From the NCBI GenBank assembly GCA_019347945.1, contig JAHWKK010000006.1, positions 62,001 through 126,000 on the forward strand: a DNA stretch of 64,000 nucleotides. Reading direction: 5' to 3'. The notes under the pieces are model-generated. The model made no database searches. It saw nothing but the letters and a program-made list of their open reading frames with translations, and was not told the origin of the DNA. A program made the position numbers and the translations under genes. Shown here in pieces: positions 7,694-16,398 of this stretch. How positions within the stretch are numbered: the first letter of the stretch is position 1; every line of letters begins with the position of its first letter. The DNA comes from Acidobacteriota bacterium. GTDB taxonomy: Bacteria; Acidobacteriota; Thermoanaerobaculia; Gp7-AA8; JAHWKK01.

Positions 7694-8374
7694 TCAACCG
7701 CAGACGTCGAAATACCCGAGAAGATCGCTGATGGCGTCGGGGTCACCGACTGTTCCTTCGAGATCGCTCCCGGTGACCGTCGTCTCGGAATCGCGGCGCT
7801 GAAACCACACGCCCCACCGCTCCCGATCATCGTCGCAAGGGATCGTCATCAGTGTGAAGAGCGCCGGAAGCGCCACGTCAGATTCGCTGATCTCTCCCTC
7901 CCTCACAGAGTAGGGTACGGTGCGACCGTCGACCTCCACGGTCGATTCGAGGAGAAGCTCGTCGGTACGGATTCGCGTCCCCATCTCGTCGAGAACATTT
8001 CCAGCGGTTCCCGCGACGTAAGCATCGACCTTCGACTCGCCGCCCCGGATCGATTCGTTGTAGACGAAGCCTCGGGTTGCCTCCGCAAATCCGTCAGGAT
8101 GGTCGGCGACCCTCGCCGAACGGACGAGACCCATCGAAATGCTGAATCCCGCGTGATACCCGGGCGGGAGGGAGGTCCCTCCGAGGATCTCCTTTGCCTT
8201 CTGCTCGCGCATTTCGGGATTCGACTGCTCCTCGACCATCGAAGCGAGCTTGCCGCTTCCCCAGTACATGGCGCCGATCACCAGTGCGACAGCAAGGAGG
8301 ATGAGCAGCAGACAACCCCCGAGAAGCCAGATCCAGACCGGTCGCTTCGAGCGCTCCTGCACGACGCGAATCAT
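7694..8374 (-). CDS. Membrane-anchored protein of unknown function
   Basis: 226 residues with one N-terminal transmembrane segment (WIWLLGGCLLLILLAVALVI, residues ~14-33) and an extracytoplasmic domain. The domain has a beta-rich look (YHAGFSISMGLVRSARVA, STVEVDGRTVPYSVREGE) and ends in DLLGYFDVCG. No family is recognised. ATG 8374 is preferred; a TTG at 8401 in the same frame would overlap the upstream kinase stop and suggests tight coupling. It lies downstream of the kinase gene on the same strand, so it may be co-expressed with it. Confidence 0.65.
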   Translation of the reverse strand: MIRVVQERSKRPVWIWLLGGCLLLILLAVALVIGAMYWGSGKLASMVEEQSNPEMREQKAKEILGGTSLPPGYHAGFSISMGLVRSARVADHPDGFAEATRGFVYNESIRGGESKVDAYVAGTAGNVLDEMGTRIRTDELLLESTVEVDGRTVPYSVREGEISESDVALPALFTLMTIPCDDDRERWGVWFQRRDSETTVTGSDLEGTVGDPDAISDLLGYFDVCG

Positions 8375-8397
8375 ACCGCAGGGAGTCGGCGATGCGG

Positions 8398-9822
8398 TCA
8401 ACCCTGGGTGGCGATGGTTTCCACTGGCCGGGAGTCATCCAGACCATCATCGGGAGCGCCCGTAGGTGCTGCCGGAAGCTCGAATGCGAACAGGGCCCCG
8501 CCGCCGACGAGGTTGTCCACCTCGATCGATCCACCATGAGCCTCGACGATCGCGCGCGCGATCTTCAGGCCGAGTCCCGCCCCGAGATGCGCCGTCTTCT
8601 TCGCCTGCCAGAACGGATCGAACAGATGAGGGAGATCCGCGGGCGCGATTCCAGGGCCGTTGTCGCACACCTCGAAACGGATGATGCGATCGCGCCGGAC
8701 GAGCGAGACCCGAACCATCCCCCCGGAGGGGGTGAACTTGAACGCGTTTCCAATGAGGTTTCCCAGGGCCTGCGCGAGCCGGTCGGGGTCTCCCATGATC
8801 TCCGGCAGAGTTTCATCGATCGAAGTCTCGAGCTGAATCTCCTTCGAATCGGCGATCGGCTCGTGCCCTGCCACGACCTCCTTCACGACTTCCGCCGGTT
8901 TGACCAAGTCACGGCGGATTTGAAGCGCACCGTGATCGATTTTCGTCACGTCCAGGAGATCTCGGATGAGCCGCTCCATCCGTCCGGTCGTCGTGAGGAT
9001 CGTCTCAACATGCTCGGCTCGCTCCTCGGGCGACGCGTCCGGGAGGAGCTCGGCGCTCAGGGCGATCGTCGTGAGCGGGCTTCTGAGATCATGGGAGACG
9101 ACTCCGAGAATCTCATCGCGCATCCGTACGAGGTCCTGCTCGCGCTCGAGCGCGCCCTGCCGTGCATCCGACTCTTCCTCGAGCATCGAAGCGAGCTGGC
9201 GGAGACGCGCGATGATCCAGATCACCACCAGTGCGGCACCCATTGCCATTAGAACCAGCCCGACCGTCAGCCAGACCTGGATCTGAGTGAGGCGCTCGAC
9301 TTGCTGACGCCGACCCGCCTGAACGCGCGTGATCGATTCGTCGAGTCGTCGGATCGCTTCGATCACATCCGGATAATTCGATTCGAAAGCGAGGCGTTGC
9401 GAGTCGACACTCCGCTGCACCGAGAGATGCCACAGCTCGAGACGATTCCCGAGCTCCTCGAGACGCATCTGGTATTCGGAGCCCAGGCGCCCGCGATGTG
9501 CCTGCAGAATTCGCATGGCCGCTCGCTGCGGCTCGATGGCCCTGCGATATCGTTCGGTCGACTGGGGAGCACCGGATGCAGCCGCGCGCGTCAGCGATGC
9601 GATCTGCTCGCTCATCCGGAAGCTGATCTCGTTGAGTGCCGCTCGGGCGGGGTCGGCGTGCTGCTCGAGCTCATCACGGATTCCCTCCATTCGCTGGTTC
9701 AGCAGGATCGGAAGCGTGACGAGCGCAGCGAGCGAAATGACGACAACGCTGGCGGCCGCAATCATCAGGGCTGCGGATGGACGTCGACGGTCCTCGAGTG
9801 CCGCGGATTGACGACCATTCAT
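8398..9822 (-). CDS. Sensor histidine kinase
   Basis: 474 residues. A transmembrane segment at ~18-40, a helical periplasmic region (41-182), and a second span at ~183-207 give a classic two-pass sensor. The HAMP-like/coiled linker leads into HisKA (GVVSHDLRSPL, His 244). The catalytic ATPase has an N-box (NLIGNAFKFTP), G1 (CDNGPGIAP), F-box (LFDPFW) and G2 (LGAGLGLKIARA). The periplasmic part is a long helical bundle of the four-helix type seen in CHASE3 or Tar-like sensors. No cognate response regulator is adjacent. The signal is unknown. Confidence 0.92.
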   Translation of the reverse strand: MNGRQSAALEDRRRPSAALMIAAASVVVISLAALVTLPILLNQRMEGIRDELEQHADPARAALNEISFRMSEQIASLTRAAASGAPQSTERYRRAIEPQRAAMRILQAHRGRLGSEYQMRLEELGNRLELWHLSVQRSVDSQRLAFESNYPDVIEAIRRLDESITRVQAGRRQQVERLTQIQVWLTVGLVLMAMGAALVVIWIIARLRQLASMLEEESDARQGALEREQDLVRMRDEILGVVSHDLRSPLTTIALSAELLPDASPEERAEHVETILTTTGRMERLIRDLLDVTKIDHGALQIRRDLVKPAEVVKEVVAGHEPIADSKEIQLETSIDETLPEIMGDPDRLAQALGNLIGNAFKFTPSGGMVRVSLVRRDRIIRFEVCDNGPGIAPADLPHLFDPFWQAKKTAHLGAGLGLKIARAIVEAHGGSIEVDNLVGGGALFAFELPAAPTGAPDDGLDDSRPVETIATQG

Positions 9823-9956
9823 GATCGCGCTGCCATCCTGCGGAATTCACGCCACTGAGCTCACATTCCGTGCAGCGCAAGAGCCGAAAGATGCAGGTTC
9901 CGTCGTTAAGGTTTGTCGCATCGCCCGGCGATGCCTCCCACGGGACGGCCAGCCAG

Positions 9957-10280
9957 TCACGCGCGCGGCGCGTACATGATCACCATGATGCCGGCGAGAC
10001 AGATCGAGCCTCCGAGGATGTCGAACCGGTCCGGCGTCACGCGGTCGATCAGCCAGCCCCAGAAGATCGACAGGACTACGAAAACACCGCCGTAGGCCGC
10101 ATACACCCTGCCGAAGTTCGCCGGCTGAAGCGTCGGGATGACACCGTAAAGAATCAACAGGACCGCTCCGGCGATGGCGAAGGCGATCGTCCGATTCCCC
10201 CGAAGCCAGAGCCAGACACCATATCCCCCGCCGATCTCGCAAAGGCCGGCAATAACGAACAGCATCATCGATCGAACCAT
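9957..10280 (-). CDS. ynfA: YnfA family (UPF0060) membrane protein
   Basis: 107 residues, four transmembrane segments, with the family pattern [20 protein letters not shown] at the N-terminus and [20 protein letters not shown] in the middle. The fold belongs to the small multidrug resistance/EmrE-like superfamily; the transported substrate is not established. It is divergent from the arsenate reductase gene, so a shared metal or arsenic stress role is possible but only contextual. Confidence 0.9.
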   Translation of the reverse strand: MVRSMMLFVIAGLCEIGGGYGVWLWLRGNRTIAFAIAGAVLLILYGVIPTLQPANFGRVYAAYGGVFVVLSIFWGWLIDRVTPDRFDILGGSICLAGIMVIMYAPRA

Positions 10281-10383
10281 CCTCCACCTCCGAGCTCATA
10301 TCGCGTATCGACCTCGATTCTACGGGAAAGGCCGGCACGTTCACTTCCGTTTCCCTTCTCCCCGCGCTACGCTGTTTCGCGAG

Positions 10384-10854
10384 TTGACCACACAATCCGA
10401 TCCGCACGGATACACTGACAGGAAGAAGCGGGTTCTCTTCATCTGCACGCACAACTCGGCGCGGAGCCAGATGGCCGAGGGGCTCCTCCGTCATCTCGCG
10501 GGAGACCGATTCGAAGCCGAGAGCGCCGGGACCGAGCGGACGCACGTCCGCCCTCTCGCGATCCGAGCGATGGCCGAGATCGGAATCGACATTTCGCGAC
10601 AGACGTCCAAGACGCTCGAGCGGTTCCGAACTGACCGGTGGGACTACGTGATCACCGTCTGCGATCAGGCGAACGAGTCGTGCCCGCTCTTCCCCGGCGG
10701 CGAGGCACGCCTCCACTGGAGTTTCGATGACCCCTCCTCGGCGACCGGTTCGGAGGCAGAACGGCTCGCCGTGTTTCGCCGCGTCAGAGATCAGATCCGC
10801 GAGCGGATCGAGTCACTTCTTTCCGATGACGCCGCGCGCACGACGGCGAAATGA
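10384..10854 (+). CDS. arsC: Arsenate reductase, thioredoxin-coupled (low-Mr phosphatase fold)
   Basis: 156 residues. The P-loop VLFICTHNSARSQMAEG holds the nucleophilic Cys (residue ~21). Two further Cys sit in ITVCDQANESCPLFPG, in the spacing of Cys82 and Cys89 of the Staphylococcus aureus plasmid pI258 enzyme, and the general-acid loop HWSFDDPSSATG follows. This favours the thioredoxin-coupled arsenate reductase over a tyrosine phosphatase. No ATG is close; TTG 10384 is the only reasonable start after the preceding region, so the start is uncertain. Thioredoxins in this window (36706, 49910) could recycle it. Divergent from ynfA; no ArsR or arsenite pump is seen. Confidence 0.85.
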   Translation: MTTQSDPHGYTDRKKRVLFICTHNSARSQMAEGLLRHLAGDRFEAESAGTERTHVRPLAIRAMAEIGIDISRQTSKTLERFRTDRWDYVITVCDQANESCPLFPGGEARLHWSFDDPSSATGSEAERLAVFRRVRDQIRERIESLLSDDAARTTAK

Positions 10855-10929
10855 TCCTGCGGGGATCGACCCGTGTCACGAGCACCCCGAATGGAAGCCA
10901 TTCTGCCATCTTAATGGTATCCTGCTGCC

Positions 10930-11187
10930 ATGTTGACTACCATCGACCAGGCAGGCCGGATCGTGATTCCGAAGGAGATTCGGGATCGGGCAGGACTCAC
11001 GCCGGGCACCGAGATCGAGGTCGAGTACACGGGCGCCTCGATTACGATTCATCGCGCCGTCCCCGCGCCCAAGCTCGATCGCGTAGGCGGCCGGATCGTC
11101 GCCCGTCCCTCCGGTCCCGCGGAAGGGCGTCCCCCGGTCGACGTTGCCGCCATCGTCGAAGCGGAACGCGAGCGATGGCGAGACTGA
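10930..11187 (+). CDS. AbrB/MazE-type antitoxin
   Basis: 85 residues. The N-terminal swapped-hairpin AbrB domain is clear: TTIDQAGRIVIPKEIRDRAG then LTPGTEIEVEY. The C-terminal tail (VDVAAIVEAERERWRD) would wrap the toxin. It overlaps the PIN toxin gene by 13 nt, the usual arrangement for type II pairs. It probably binds its own promoter just upstream, where a partial inverted CCAT/ATGG pair is seen near 10898-10916. Confidence 0.88.
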   Translation: MLTTIDQAGRIVIPKEIRDRAGLTPGTEIEVEYTGASITIHRAVPAPKLDRVGGRIVARPSGPAEGRPPVDVAAIVEAERERWRD

Positions 11188-11645
11188 CGATCAGGGAGCT
11201 CTTCGTCGACACGAGCGTACTGCTCGCGGGCATCATCGATTTCGGCCAGAGCGCGAAGCCGGCCCAGGCGCTCATGGACCGTGTCGCCGAAGGGTCCGGC
11301 AAGCCGCTGACCGCCTGGCACTGCTGCCTCGAGTTCTATTCGGTCGCGACCCGCCTTCCGGAAGAGTACCGGCTCATGCCGGCCGATGCCACGCTGATCG
11401 TCCTCGAGGAGCTTCTCGGGCGCTTCTCGGTCAGAGACCTCCCGTCCCGCAGCCGGAAGTCATTCGTCGATTCACTTCCGCGGGACGCCGTGGCCGGCGG
11501 AAAGATCTACGACGCGCACATCGCCGACATCGCCCGTCATTCAGGTGCTGCGGCGGTCGTCACCGAGAACCAGCGCGACTTCATCACACTCCTCCGTCAT
11601 GGAGTTCCCGTGCTCAGCCCGACCGAGGCCCTCGACCGGCTCTGA
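11175..11645 (+). CDS. PIN-domain ribonuclease toxin, VapC type
   Basis: 156 residues. PIN acidic residues: ELFVDTSVLLAG (Asp), CLEFYSVATRLP (Glu), GKIYDAHIADIARHSG (Asp) and VVTENQRDFITL (the last position has Glu/Asp nearby). It is longer than many VapC proteins (130-140 residues). ATG 11175 overlaps the antitoxin stop. It should cleave RNA unless bound by the AbrB-type antitoxin. The exact RNA target is unknown. Confidence 0.85.
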   Translation: MARLTIRELFVDTSVLLAGIIDFGQSAKPAQALMDRVAEGSGKPLTAWHCCLEFYSVATRLPEEYRLMPADATLIVLEELLGRFSVRDLPSRSRKSFVDSLPRDAVAGGKIYDAHIADIARHSGAAAVVTENQRDFITLLRHGVPVLSPTEALDRL

Positions 11646-11960
11646 ACCGGCCGCCATCTGGCTGCCGCCCATTTCCGACGGGACAATCCGGCATAACAGC
11701 CAGCAGCGAAAAAATCCACCATCCACATTCTCCCCTTCCCGATCGCCCAATTTCGGGTTACGATCCCGCTCGCCATTCGACGATCGTAAGAGGTCAGGGA
11801 GGTCCTTCGATGAATCGGAATCCGAGTCGGCTTGTCCCACCAGCGCGATCCGACGTGTTCGCCCCGTCGCCTCGCCTCACCATCGCATTGATTTCGTCCG
11901 CCAACCAGAGGCGGATCGACTAGAGAAGGGCCGCTGACCACGGCAGAAAGGATCATTTCC
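11646..11960. other. Intergenic region with one possible tiny ORF
   Basis: About 315 bases between the toxin and a lipoprotein gene. The stretch 11710-11790 is AT-richer than its surroundings and likely carries the lipoprotein promoter. The only coding possibility is the 37-codon frame at 11810. Confidence 0.4.
11810..11923 (+). CDS. Possible 37-residue leader or small protein
   Basis: ATG 11810 has GGGAGG about 7 nt upstream and runs 37 codons to TAG (MNRNPSRLVPPARS at its start). It is basic and has no recognised motif. It precedes the lipoprotein gene by 37 bp, so it could be a leader, or just chance. Confidence 0.25.
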   Translation: MNRNPSRLVPPARSDVFAPSPRLTIALISSANQRRID

Positions 11961-12482
11961 ATGAAATCGATTCAGACAACACTCATCGGACTCACAACTC
12001 TGTTTCTCGTCGCCTCCTGCGCATCGGTACCGATTACAACGGCAGTGGAGGTTCCCCCCGGATCGGAGATCGGGATCATCTCGCTTCGCGACTGTGTGAT
12101 CACGGGACAGGAAGAGGACTGCACCGGTTCGGGAGAGCAGGCAGCGGAGGCATTCGCGGAGGCGTTCAATGAAGGAACGTTCGAGGCCCGCGTGCTCGAT
12201 CGGCCAGTTGCCGACAACATGGTCCTCAGCGACGAGGAAGCCGCCGAGTATGGGCGGGCGCAGGGCGTCGAGTACGTCATCAACGGCGAGGTCGACGACT
12301 TCTATTCGGTGGCCGCGATGACCTTCCGAAGCGACCGCGCCGCCGTGTCGGTCCGTCTGATCCGAACCTCCGACGGGCTCGTCGTCACTTCGTACAGCCG
12401 ACCGGGAGTGGCGAGCAGTAACTTCGTGACGCCAAAGGGAATGATCAAGGATCTCGCGATCGAGCTTCGCAACGCGCTCTGA
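11961..12482 (+). CDS. Lipoprotein of unknown function (DUF4823-like)
   Basis: 173 residues with a lipobox (LFLVASCAS, Cys ~20). The mature part resembles lipoproteins with an LpoB/CsgG-like alpha-beta fold: a strand IGIISLRDC, a helix AAEAFAEAFNEG, then RAQGVEYVINGEVDDF and a last strand pair (AVSVRLIRTSDGLVVTS). Two Cys (DCVITGQEEDC) may form a disulfide. Such folds often act in envelope complexes; the partner here is unknown. It ends at a strong hairpin. Confidence 0.65.
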   Translation: MKSIQTTLIGLTTLFLVASCASVPITTAVEVPPGSEIGIISLRDCVITGQEEDCTGSGEQAAEAFAEAFNEGTFEARVLDRPVADNMVLSDEEAAEYGRAQGVEYVINGEVDDFYSVAAMTFRSDRAAVSVRLIRTSDGLVVTSYSRPGVASSNFVTPKGMIKDLAIELRNAL

Positions 12483-12487
12483 GAATC

Positions 12488-12522
12488 GAGGGGTCCTCGG
12501 CGGTCTTCCGCCAGGACCCCTC
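12488..12522. terminator. Strong hairpin between convergent genes
   Basis: GAGGGGTCCT (12488-12497) pairs with AGGACCCCTC (12513-12522), enclosing a second stem GGCGG/CCGCC around TCTT. No U-tract follows on the plus strand, so it may be a bidirectional or Rho-assisted terminator. Confidence 0.65.
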
Positions 12523-12578
12523 CCCTCCCGATCCTTCGAGTGGCTCGACGCAACTCGGGAAACGGGAACGAATGGCGC

Positions 12579-13535
12579 TTACCTGCACGCCCGTTCGATG
12601 AGCTCCGCCCGCTCGCCGTCGGTCAGCCCGAGAAATCTCACGGCGTTCTCGAAAAGAATGCCGCGCTTCTGATCCTCGCTGAGGTAGTCGCGAGACCGGA
12701 GGGTCTCGATGGCGATCGGGATCGCGTCAGGCCAGATCATCTGGTCGGTGCCGAAAAGGATCCGATCTTCGTAGCCGCGGGCTTCCGCTTCACGAAGGAA
12801 ACGATCGAGGGCACGTCTCATGTGCGGGCTCACCCAGACCGCCACGCCGATGTCCGCGTAAAGATCCGGATACATGTGCATCATCGCGAGTGTTTCGTCC
12901 AGATAGAGATCGAGTCCGGCGTGCATCATGGAAACCTTCATCCCGGGATGCTCCACGAGAACGTCCTGGAGCATCAGTGGATCTCCCATTTCGTAGCGAA
13001 ACTTCGGACGACTCCGCAGCACGGTGCCGCGCGGCCCTCCGCCTGTATGGATGGCGACTGGCAGATCATGCTTCTCGGCCAGGTCCCACAGCGGCTCCCA
13101 CCGCGGATCCGCCGCAGAGATGCCCTGGTACTGCGCGCCGATCTCGCCGATCGCGCGGATGCGCCCATCCTCGACGGCCTCTTCGAGTGCTTCGATGTCG
13201 ATCTCGTCCGGATGTTCCACCTCGAGACTGTGCCAGAGGAGCGCCGTGTCGTGGTTGTCCCATCCGAATGGCGCGTTCGCGAGAGCCAGCACGATCCCGT
13301 TCTCATCCATCTGCCGGAGTGTTTCCTTCCGATGGCTCTCGGGCGTTTCGGGCGACATCTCGCCAGTAATTCGATTCGGCGCGGGGCCCCAGAATCTCTC
13401 CTCGTCGTAGAAATGGAGGTGGACGTCGATTACCGGTTCCGTCCTGCACTCGTCGGCCTCGAGCGATGCCACGAAGGCGAAAAGCGCGAAGGACGATGCG
13501 AGGATGACGCTGCTCGTCTTCCGCATGGACATCAT
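12579..13535 (-). CDS. Exported amidohydrolase (amidohydrolase_2 / COG2159 family)
   Basis: 318 residues with a signal peptide (TSSVILASSFALFAFVASLE). TIM-barrel metal ligands are visible: VIDVHLHFYD (HxH), LPVAIHTGGGP (His), KVSMMHAGLD (His) and RILFGTDQMIWP (Asp). Members decarboxylate or hydrolyse small acids or lactones; the substrate cannot be read. Export is unusual, as most COG2159 enzymes are cytoplasmic. ATG 13535 follows an AAAGAG Shine-Dalgarno; ATG 13526 and 13562 are alternatives. It converges with the lipoprotein gene. Confidence 0.85.
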   Translation of the reverse strand: MMSMRKTSSVILASSFALFAFVASLEADECRTEPVIDVHLHFYDEERFWGPAPNRITGEMSPETPESHRKETLRQMDENGIVLALANAPFGWDNHDTALLWHSLEVEHPDEIDIEALEEAVEDGRIRAIGEIGAQYQGISAADPRWEPLWDLAEKHDLPVAIHTGGGPRGTVLRSRPKFRYEMGDPLMLQDVLVEHPGMKVSMMHAGLDLYLDETLAMMHMYPDLYADIGVAVWVSPHMRRALDRFLREAEARGYEDRILFGTDQMIWPDAIPIAIETLRSRDYLSEDQKRGILFENAVRFLGLTDGERAELIERACR

Positions 13536-13616
13536 TCGAAACTCTTTGCTGTCGGTTCTCATGGCCGGGATTATAAGTCCGCACGGAAGACTCCTTCGGG
13601 CACTCTCGGGGCATGG

Positions 13617-14453
13617 ATGGTGCACTTTCGGATGCCGATGGCGACGGCCCCAGTTGGACCCGGCGCAACGATTGGCCGGTTTCCGGTATACGAGAAGGTG
13701 CTCGACCAGCTGATCTCGAATGACTTCGACTTCCTGATCGGTGGCGGTCATGCCTACAACCTCTACACGAAGCTCGATCGCCCCTCGCGCGATTTCGACA
13801 TCTTCGTGCGGGAGGAGGACTGCCCCGAGGCGCTCGCGCTGATGGAACGGATCGGGCTCGAAACCGAGCTCTCTTTTCCGCACTGGCTCGGAAAGGCGAA
13901 GCGCGACGACGTAACGGTCGACTTCATCTACGGTTCCGGAAATGGAATCGCTCCGGTCGACGAGGACTGGTTCCGCCACGCCGTCGAGGGAGAGCTGTGG
14001 GGTCGGCGCGTTCGATTCTGCCCCGTCGAGGAGCTCATCTGGTCGAAGTCGTTCATCATGGAGCGTGAGCGTTACGACGGAGCGGAGATCGCTCACCTCT
14101 TTCACTCCTGCGCCGAGACCCTCGACTGGCCTCGGCTTGCCGCGCGTTTCGGCGAGCAGTGGCCGGTGCTTCTGAGCCACCTCGTTCTGTTTCACTTCAT
14201 CTATCCATTCGATCGAAACAAGATGCCGCTCGCGATCACGCAGTTCATGCTGAAGCGATTCAGAAGTCAGCTCGTCGAGCCGGCACCCGAGAGAAGGATC
14301 TGCAACGGCACGCTTCTATCACGCGCCCAATACCTGATCGACATCGAAGAGTGGGGCTATCTCGACGCCCGGCTCGAGCCCTCCGGACGGATGAAACCGG
14401 ACGACGTCGCGCACTGGACCGAAGCGATGAGAAAGGAGGGCATTATTGACTGA
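13617..14453 (+). CDS. Nucleotidyltransferase-fold protein
   Basis: 278 residues. The N-terminal half has the minimal nucleotidyltransferase signature: FDFLIGGGHAYNLY (Gly 42-44), RPSRDFDIFVREED (Asp 59, Asp 61) and a third acidic strand, DDVTVDFIYGSG. The C-terminal half is helical (ELIWSKSFIMERERYDGAEI and HLVLFHFIYPFDR), like the helical partner domain of DUF6036 or MNT-type enzymes. It may transfer a nucleotide to protein or RNA. ATG 13617 is used; 13632 and 13638 are later choices. The stop overlaps the phosphoesterase start by 8 nt, so the two are coupled. Confidence 0.75.
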   Translation: MVHFRMPMATAPVGPGATIGRFPVYEKVLDQLISNDFDFLIGGGHAYNLYTKLDRPSRDFDIFVREEDCPEALALMERIGLETELSFPHWLGKAKRDDVTVDFIYGSGNGIAPVDEDWFRHAVEGELWGRRVRFCPVEELIWSKSFIMERERYDGAEIAHLFHSCAETLDWPRLAARFGEQWPVLLSHLVLFHFIYPFDRNKMPLAITQFMLKRFRSQLVEPAPERRICNGTLLSRAQYLIDIEEWGYLDARLEPSGRMKPDDVAHWTEAMRKEGIID

Positions 14454-15201
14454 GGAGCGAGTCAGAGTCGCCGCGGTCGGGGACATCCACTGCGGAGCCG
14501 ACTGCGAAGGGACGCTGCGCCCTATGTTCGAGGCGGCGGCGCGAGAGGCCGACATTCTGCTCCTTCTCGGAGACCTGACGAAGTACGGGAAGCCGGAGGA
14601 GGTCGAGCTTCTCCGGCACGAGCTCGAGCCGATGCGCGGCATTCCCGTCGTGGCCGTGCTCGGAAATCACGATTTCGAGAGCGGCAACGAGGACCGTGTG
14701 AAGGCAGCCCTTGCCGATGCCGGCGTTACCGTCCTCGACGGAACCGCCACCACCATGCTCGGAATCGGTTTCGCCGGCACGAAAGGCTTCGGCGGCGGAT
14801 TCGGACGCCGGTCTCTCATGGCCTGGGGCGAGCAGGCGACCAAGGCCTTCGTCCAGGAAGCGGTCGACGAGGCGGCAAAGCTCGAGCGCGCGCTCGGCGA
14901 GCTTCGAACCGAACAGAAGGTCGTTCTGCTCCACTACTCCCCCGTTCACGAAACGATCGTCGGAGAGCCGGAACAGATCGCTCCGTTTCTCGGATCGACT
15001 CGTCTCGAGGAACCGATCGACCGGTTCCGTGCCGACGTCGTCTTTCACGGGCATGCACACTACGGATCGCCCGACGGCCGGACCAAGAGCGGCATTCCGG
15101 TCCACAATGTTGCGATGCCGCTTCTTCAGCGCATCTTCCCCGACCGACCGCCATTCCGTCTCGTCGAGATTGCCGTCCGCCGAGCTCTGCACGCACGTTG
15201 A
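14446..15201 (+). CDS. Calcineurin-like metallophosphoesterase
   Basis: 251 residues. All five metallophosphoesterase blocks are present: VGDIHCG (Asp/His), LLGDLTKYG, LGNHDFESG, LLHYSPVHET and VFHGHAHYG. The TTG start at 14446 has GGAGGG 5 nt upstream and lies inside the end of the nucleotidyltransferase gene. A nucleotidyltransferase tightly linked to a phosphoesterase suggests opposed adding and removing activities on one substrate. That is inference; nucleotide or phosphodiester hydrolysis is the general expectation. Confidence 0.88.
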   Translation: MTEERVRVAAVGDIHCGADCEGTLRPMFEAAAREADILLLLGDLTKYGKPEEVELLRHELEPMRGIPVVAVLGNHDFESGNEDRVKAALADAGVTVLDGTATTMLGIGFAGTKGFGGGFGRRSLMAWGEQATKAFVQEAVDEAAKLERALGELRTEQKVVLLHYSPVHETIVGEPEQIAPFLGSTRLEEPIDRFRADVVFHGHAHYGSPDGRTKSGIPVHNVAMPLLQRIFPDRPPFRLVEIAVRRALHAR

Positions 15202-15369
15202 CACCTCGCTTCCGCGGAGTGTCCTTCACACTCCCCCTCGATTATCGGTGAAGTTCATCGGGATGACGCAAAGGATGGATTTCACCATACTGAGGGATGG
15301 AGTGAGGCGTTAGAACAGGAGCGATGAACGACGCGACCGAATCGCAGTTGATTCTAGAAGCTGCCACGG
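15202..15369. other. Intergenic region between convergent genes
   Basis: Nothing recognised beyond short inverted segments near 15210-15235 (GGAGTGTCC against CACTCC), a possible weak terminator of the phosphoesterase transcript. Confidence 0.25.
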
Positions 15370-16398
15370 TCACGTCGGCCTCACCGCCTCGTGCCGCTCA
15401 GGATCGGACGGAGCGTCGATCACGGCACAGTCGCGGCCGCGCTCCTTGGCGCGGTAGAGAGCCGCGTCGGCGCGGGCGAGCCAGCGCTGCCAGTCCTCCC
15501 CCTCCTCGAGAGCGGCACCGCCGAGGGAGATCGTGACTGCAGCCGGGGCGAGCTCCGACAGAGCCGAAGCCGCGCATCGGAGCTTTTCGGTGATCCTGCC
15601 GAGCGCCGCAACGTCCGCACCTGGCATCAGAAGGACGAACTCCTCCCCACCGAAGCGAAAGATGCGATCGACCTGTCGCGTGGAACGGCGAAGCATGCGG
15701 GCGAAAGCCATCAGGACCTGATCTCCCGTCTCGTGGCCGCCGGCGTCGTTGATGTCCTTGAAGTGGTCGATGTCGATCATCACCAGTCCGCAGGGGGTCT
15801 TCTGCCGCCGTCGCGTTTCGATCGCGATCTGCAGCTCCTGCTCCATCGCACGCCGGTTCTGTAGCCCTGTGAGCGGATCCTGGCTGGCGAGTGCGACGAG
15901 CTGACGGCGCTGCATCTCGCTCCTGTAGGCAAAAATGAACGAGAAGAGGCTGACCAGAAGTGCCGTGATCAGGAACGAAGACATCTGCAGCGGCGAATGG
16001 AAAGCACCACCGTGAATGACCAGGATCGCGAGGGCAAGCAGGGTGGCGAGCGAGGCCGTCACCCGGTCGACGAGAAAAAAACTGGCGACCAGAGCCACAT
16101 ACATCCATGACAGCCCTGCGGAGTGTAGAATGGCCATCAGTGTCGCCGCGGAAGTCGTCACGATCACGAGCAGCATCCCGGGGTATCGTGTGTCGCCCGT
16201 CTGGAGGGCGTAAAACCCAGCACCGGCGATGACCACAACCAGTATCGTGTCGATGACGCCGACGAGGAAATGGCCGACGAGGAAGCGGTAAATCGCGAAC
16301 GGGAGAATGCCCACCACCGCGCACACCCCGAAAAGCATCAGAATTCCGACCTGGAAGTCTGTGCGGAGGCGATGCCGTGCCTGATCAGCGCTTATCAT
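15370..16398 (-). CDS. Membrane diguanylate cyclase (GGDEF)
   Basis: 342 residues. Five or six transmembrane segments fill residues 15-158 with no known sensor domain. The GGDEF domain begins at SQDPLTGLQNRRAMEQEL; the active site is FGGEEF (residues 249-254). An I-site RxxD (RQVD, 241-244) stands five residues upstream, so product inhibition by c-di-GMP is expected. It makes c-di-GMP from GTP. The gene is transcribed toward the phosphoesterase gene. Confidence 0.92.
   Translation of the reverse strand: MISADQARHRLRTDFQVGILMLFGVCAVVGILPFAIYRFLVGHFLVGVIDTILVVVIAGAGFYALQTGDTRYPGMLLVIVTTSAATLMAILHSAGLSWMYVALVASFFLVDRVTASLATLLALAILVIHGGAFHSPLQMSSFLITALLVSLFSFIFAYRSEMQRRQLVALASQDPLTGLQNRRAMEQELQIAIETRRRQKTPCGLVMIDIDHFKDINDAGGHETGDQVLMAFARMLRRSTRQVDRIFRFGGEEFVLLMPGADVAALGRITEKLRCAASALSELAPAAVTISLGGAALEEGEDWQRWLARADAALYRAKERGRDCAVIDAPSDPERHEAVRPT

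Noticed and set aside
7541-8539. Plus-strand 332-codon frame
   Set aside because: It is antisense to the membrane-anchored protein and the kinase end, both of which have sensible proteins.
12540-13616. Long open frame antisense to the amidohydrolase, joined to the nucleotidyltransferase
   Set aside because: The opposite strand has a clear family match with metal ligands; the open frame is a GC-rich shadow.
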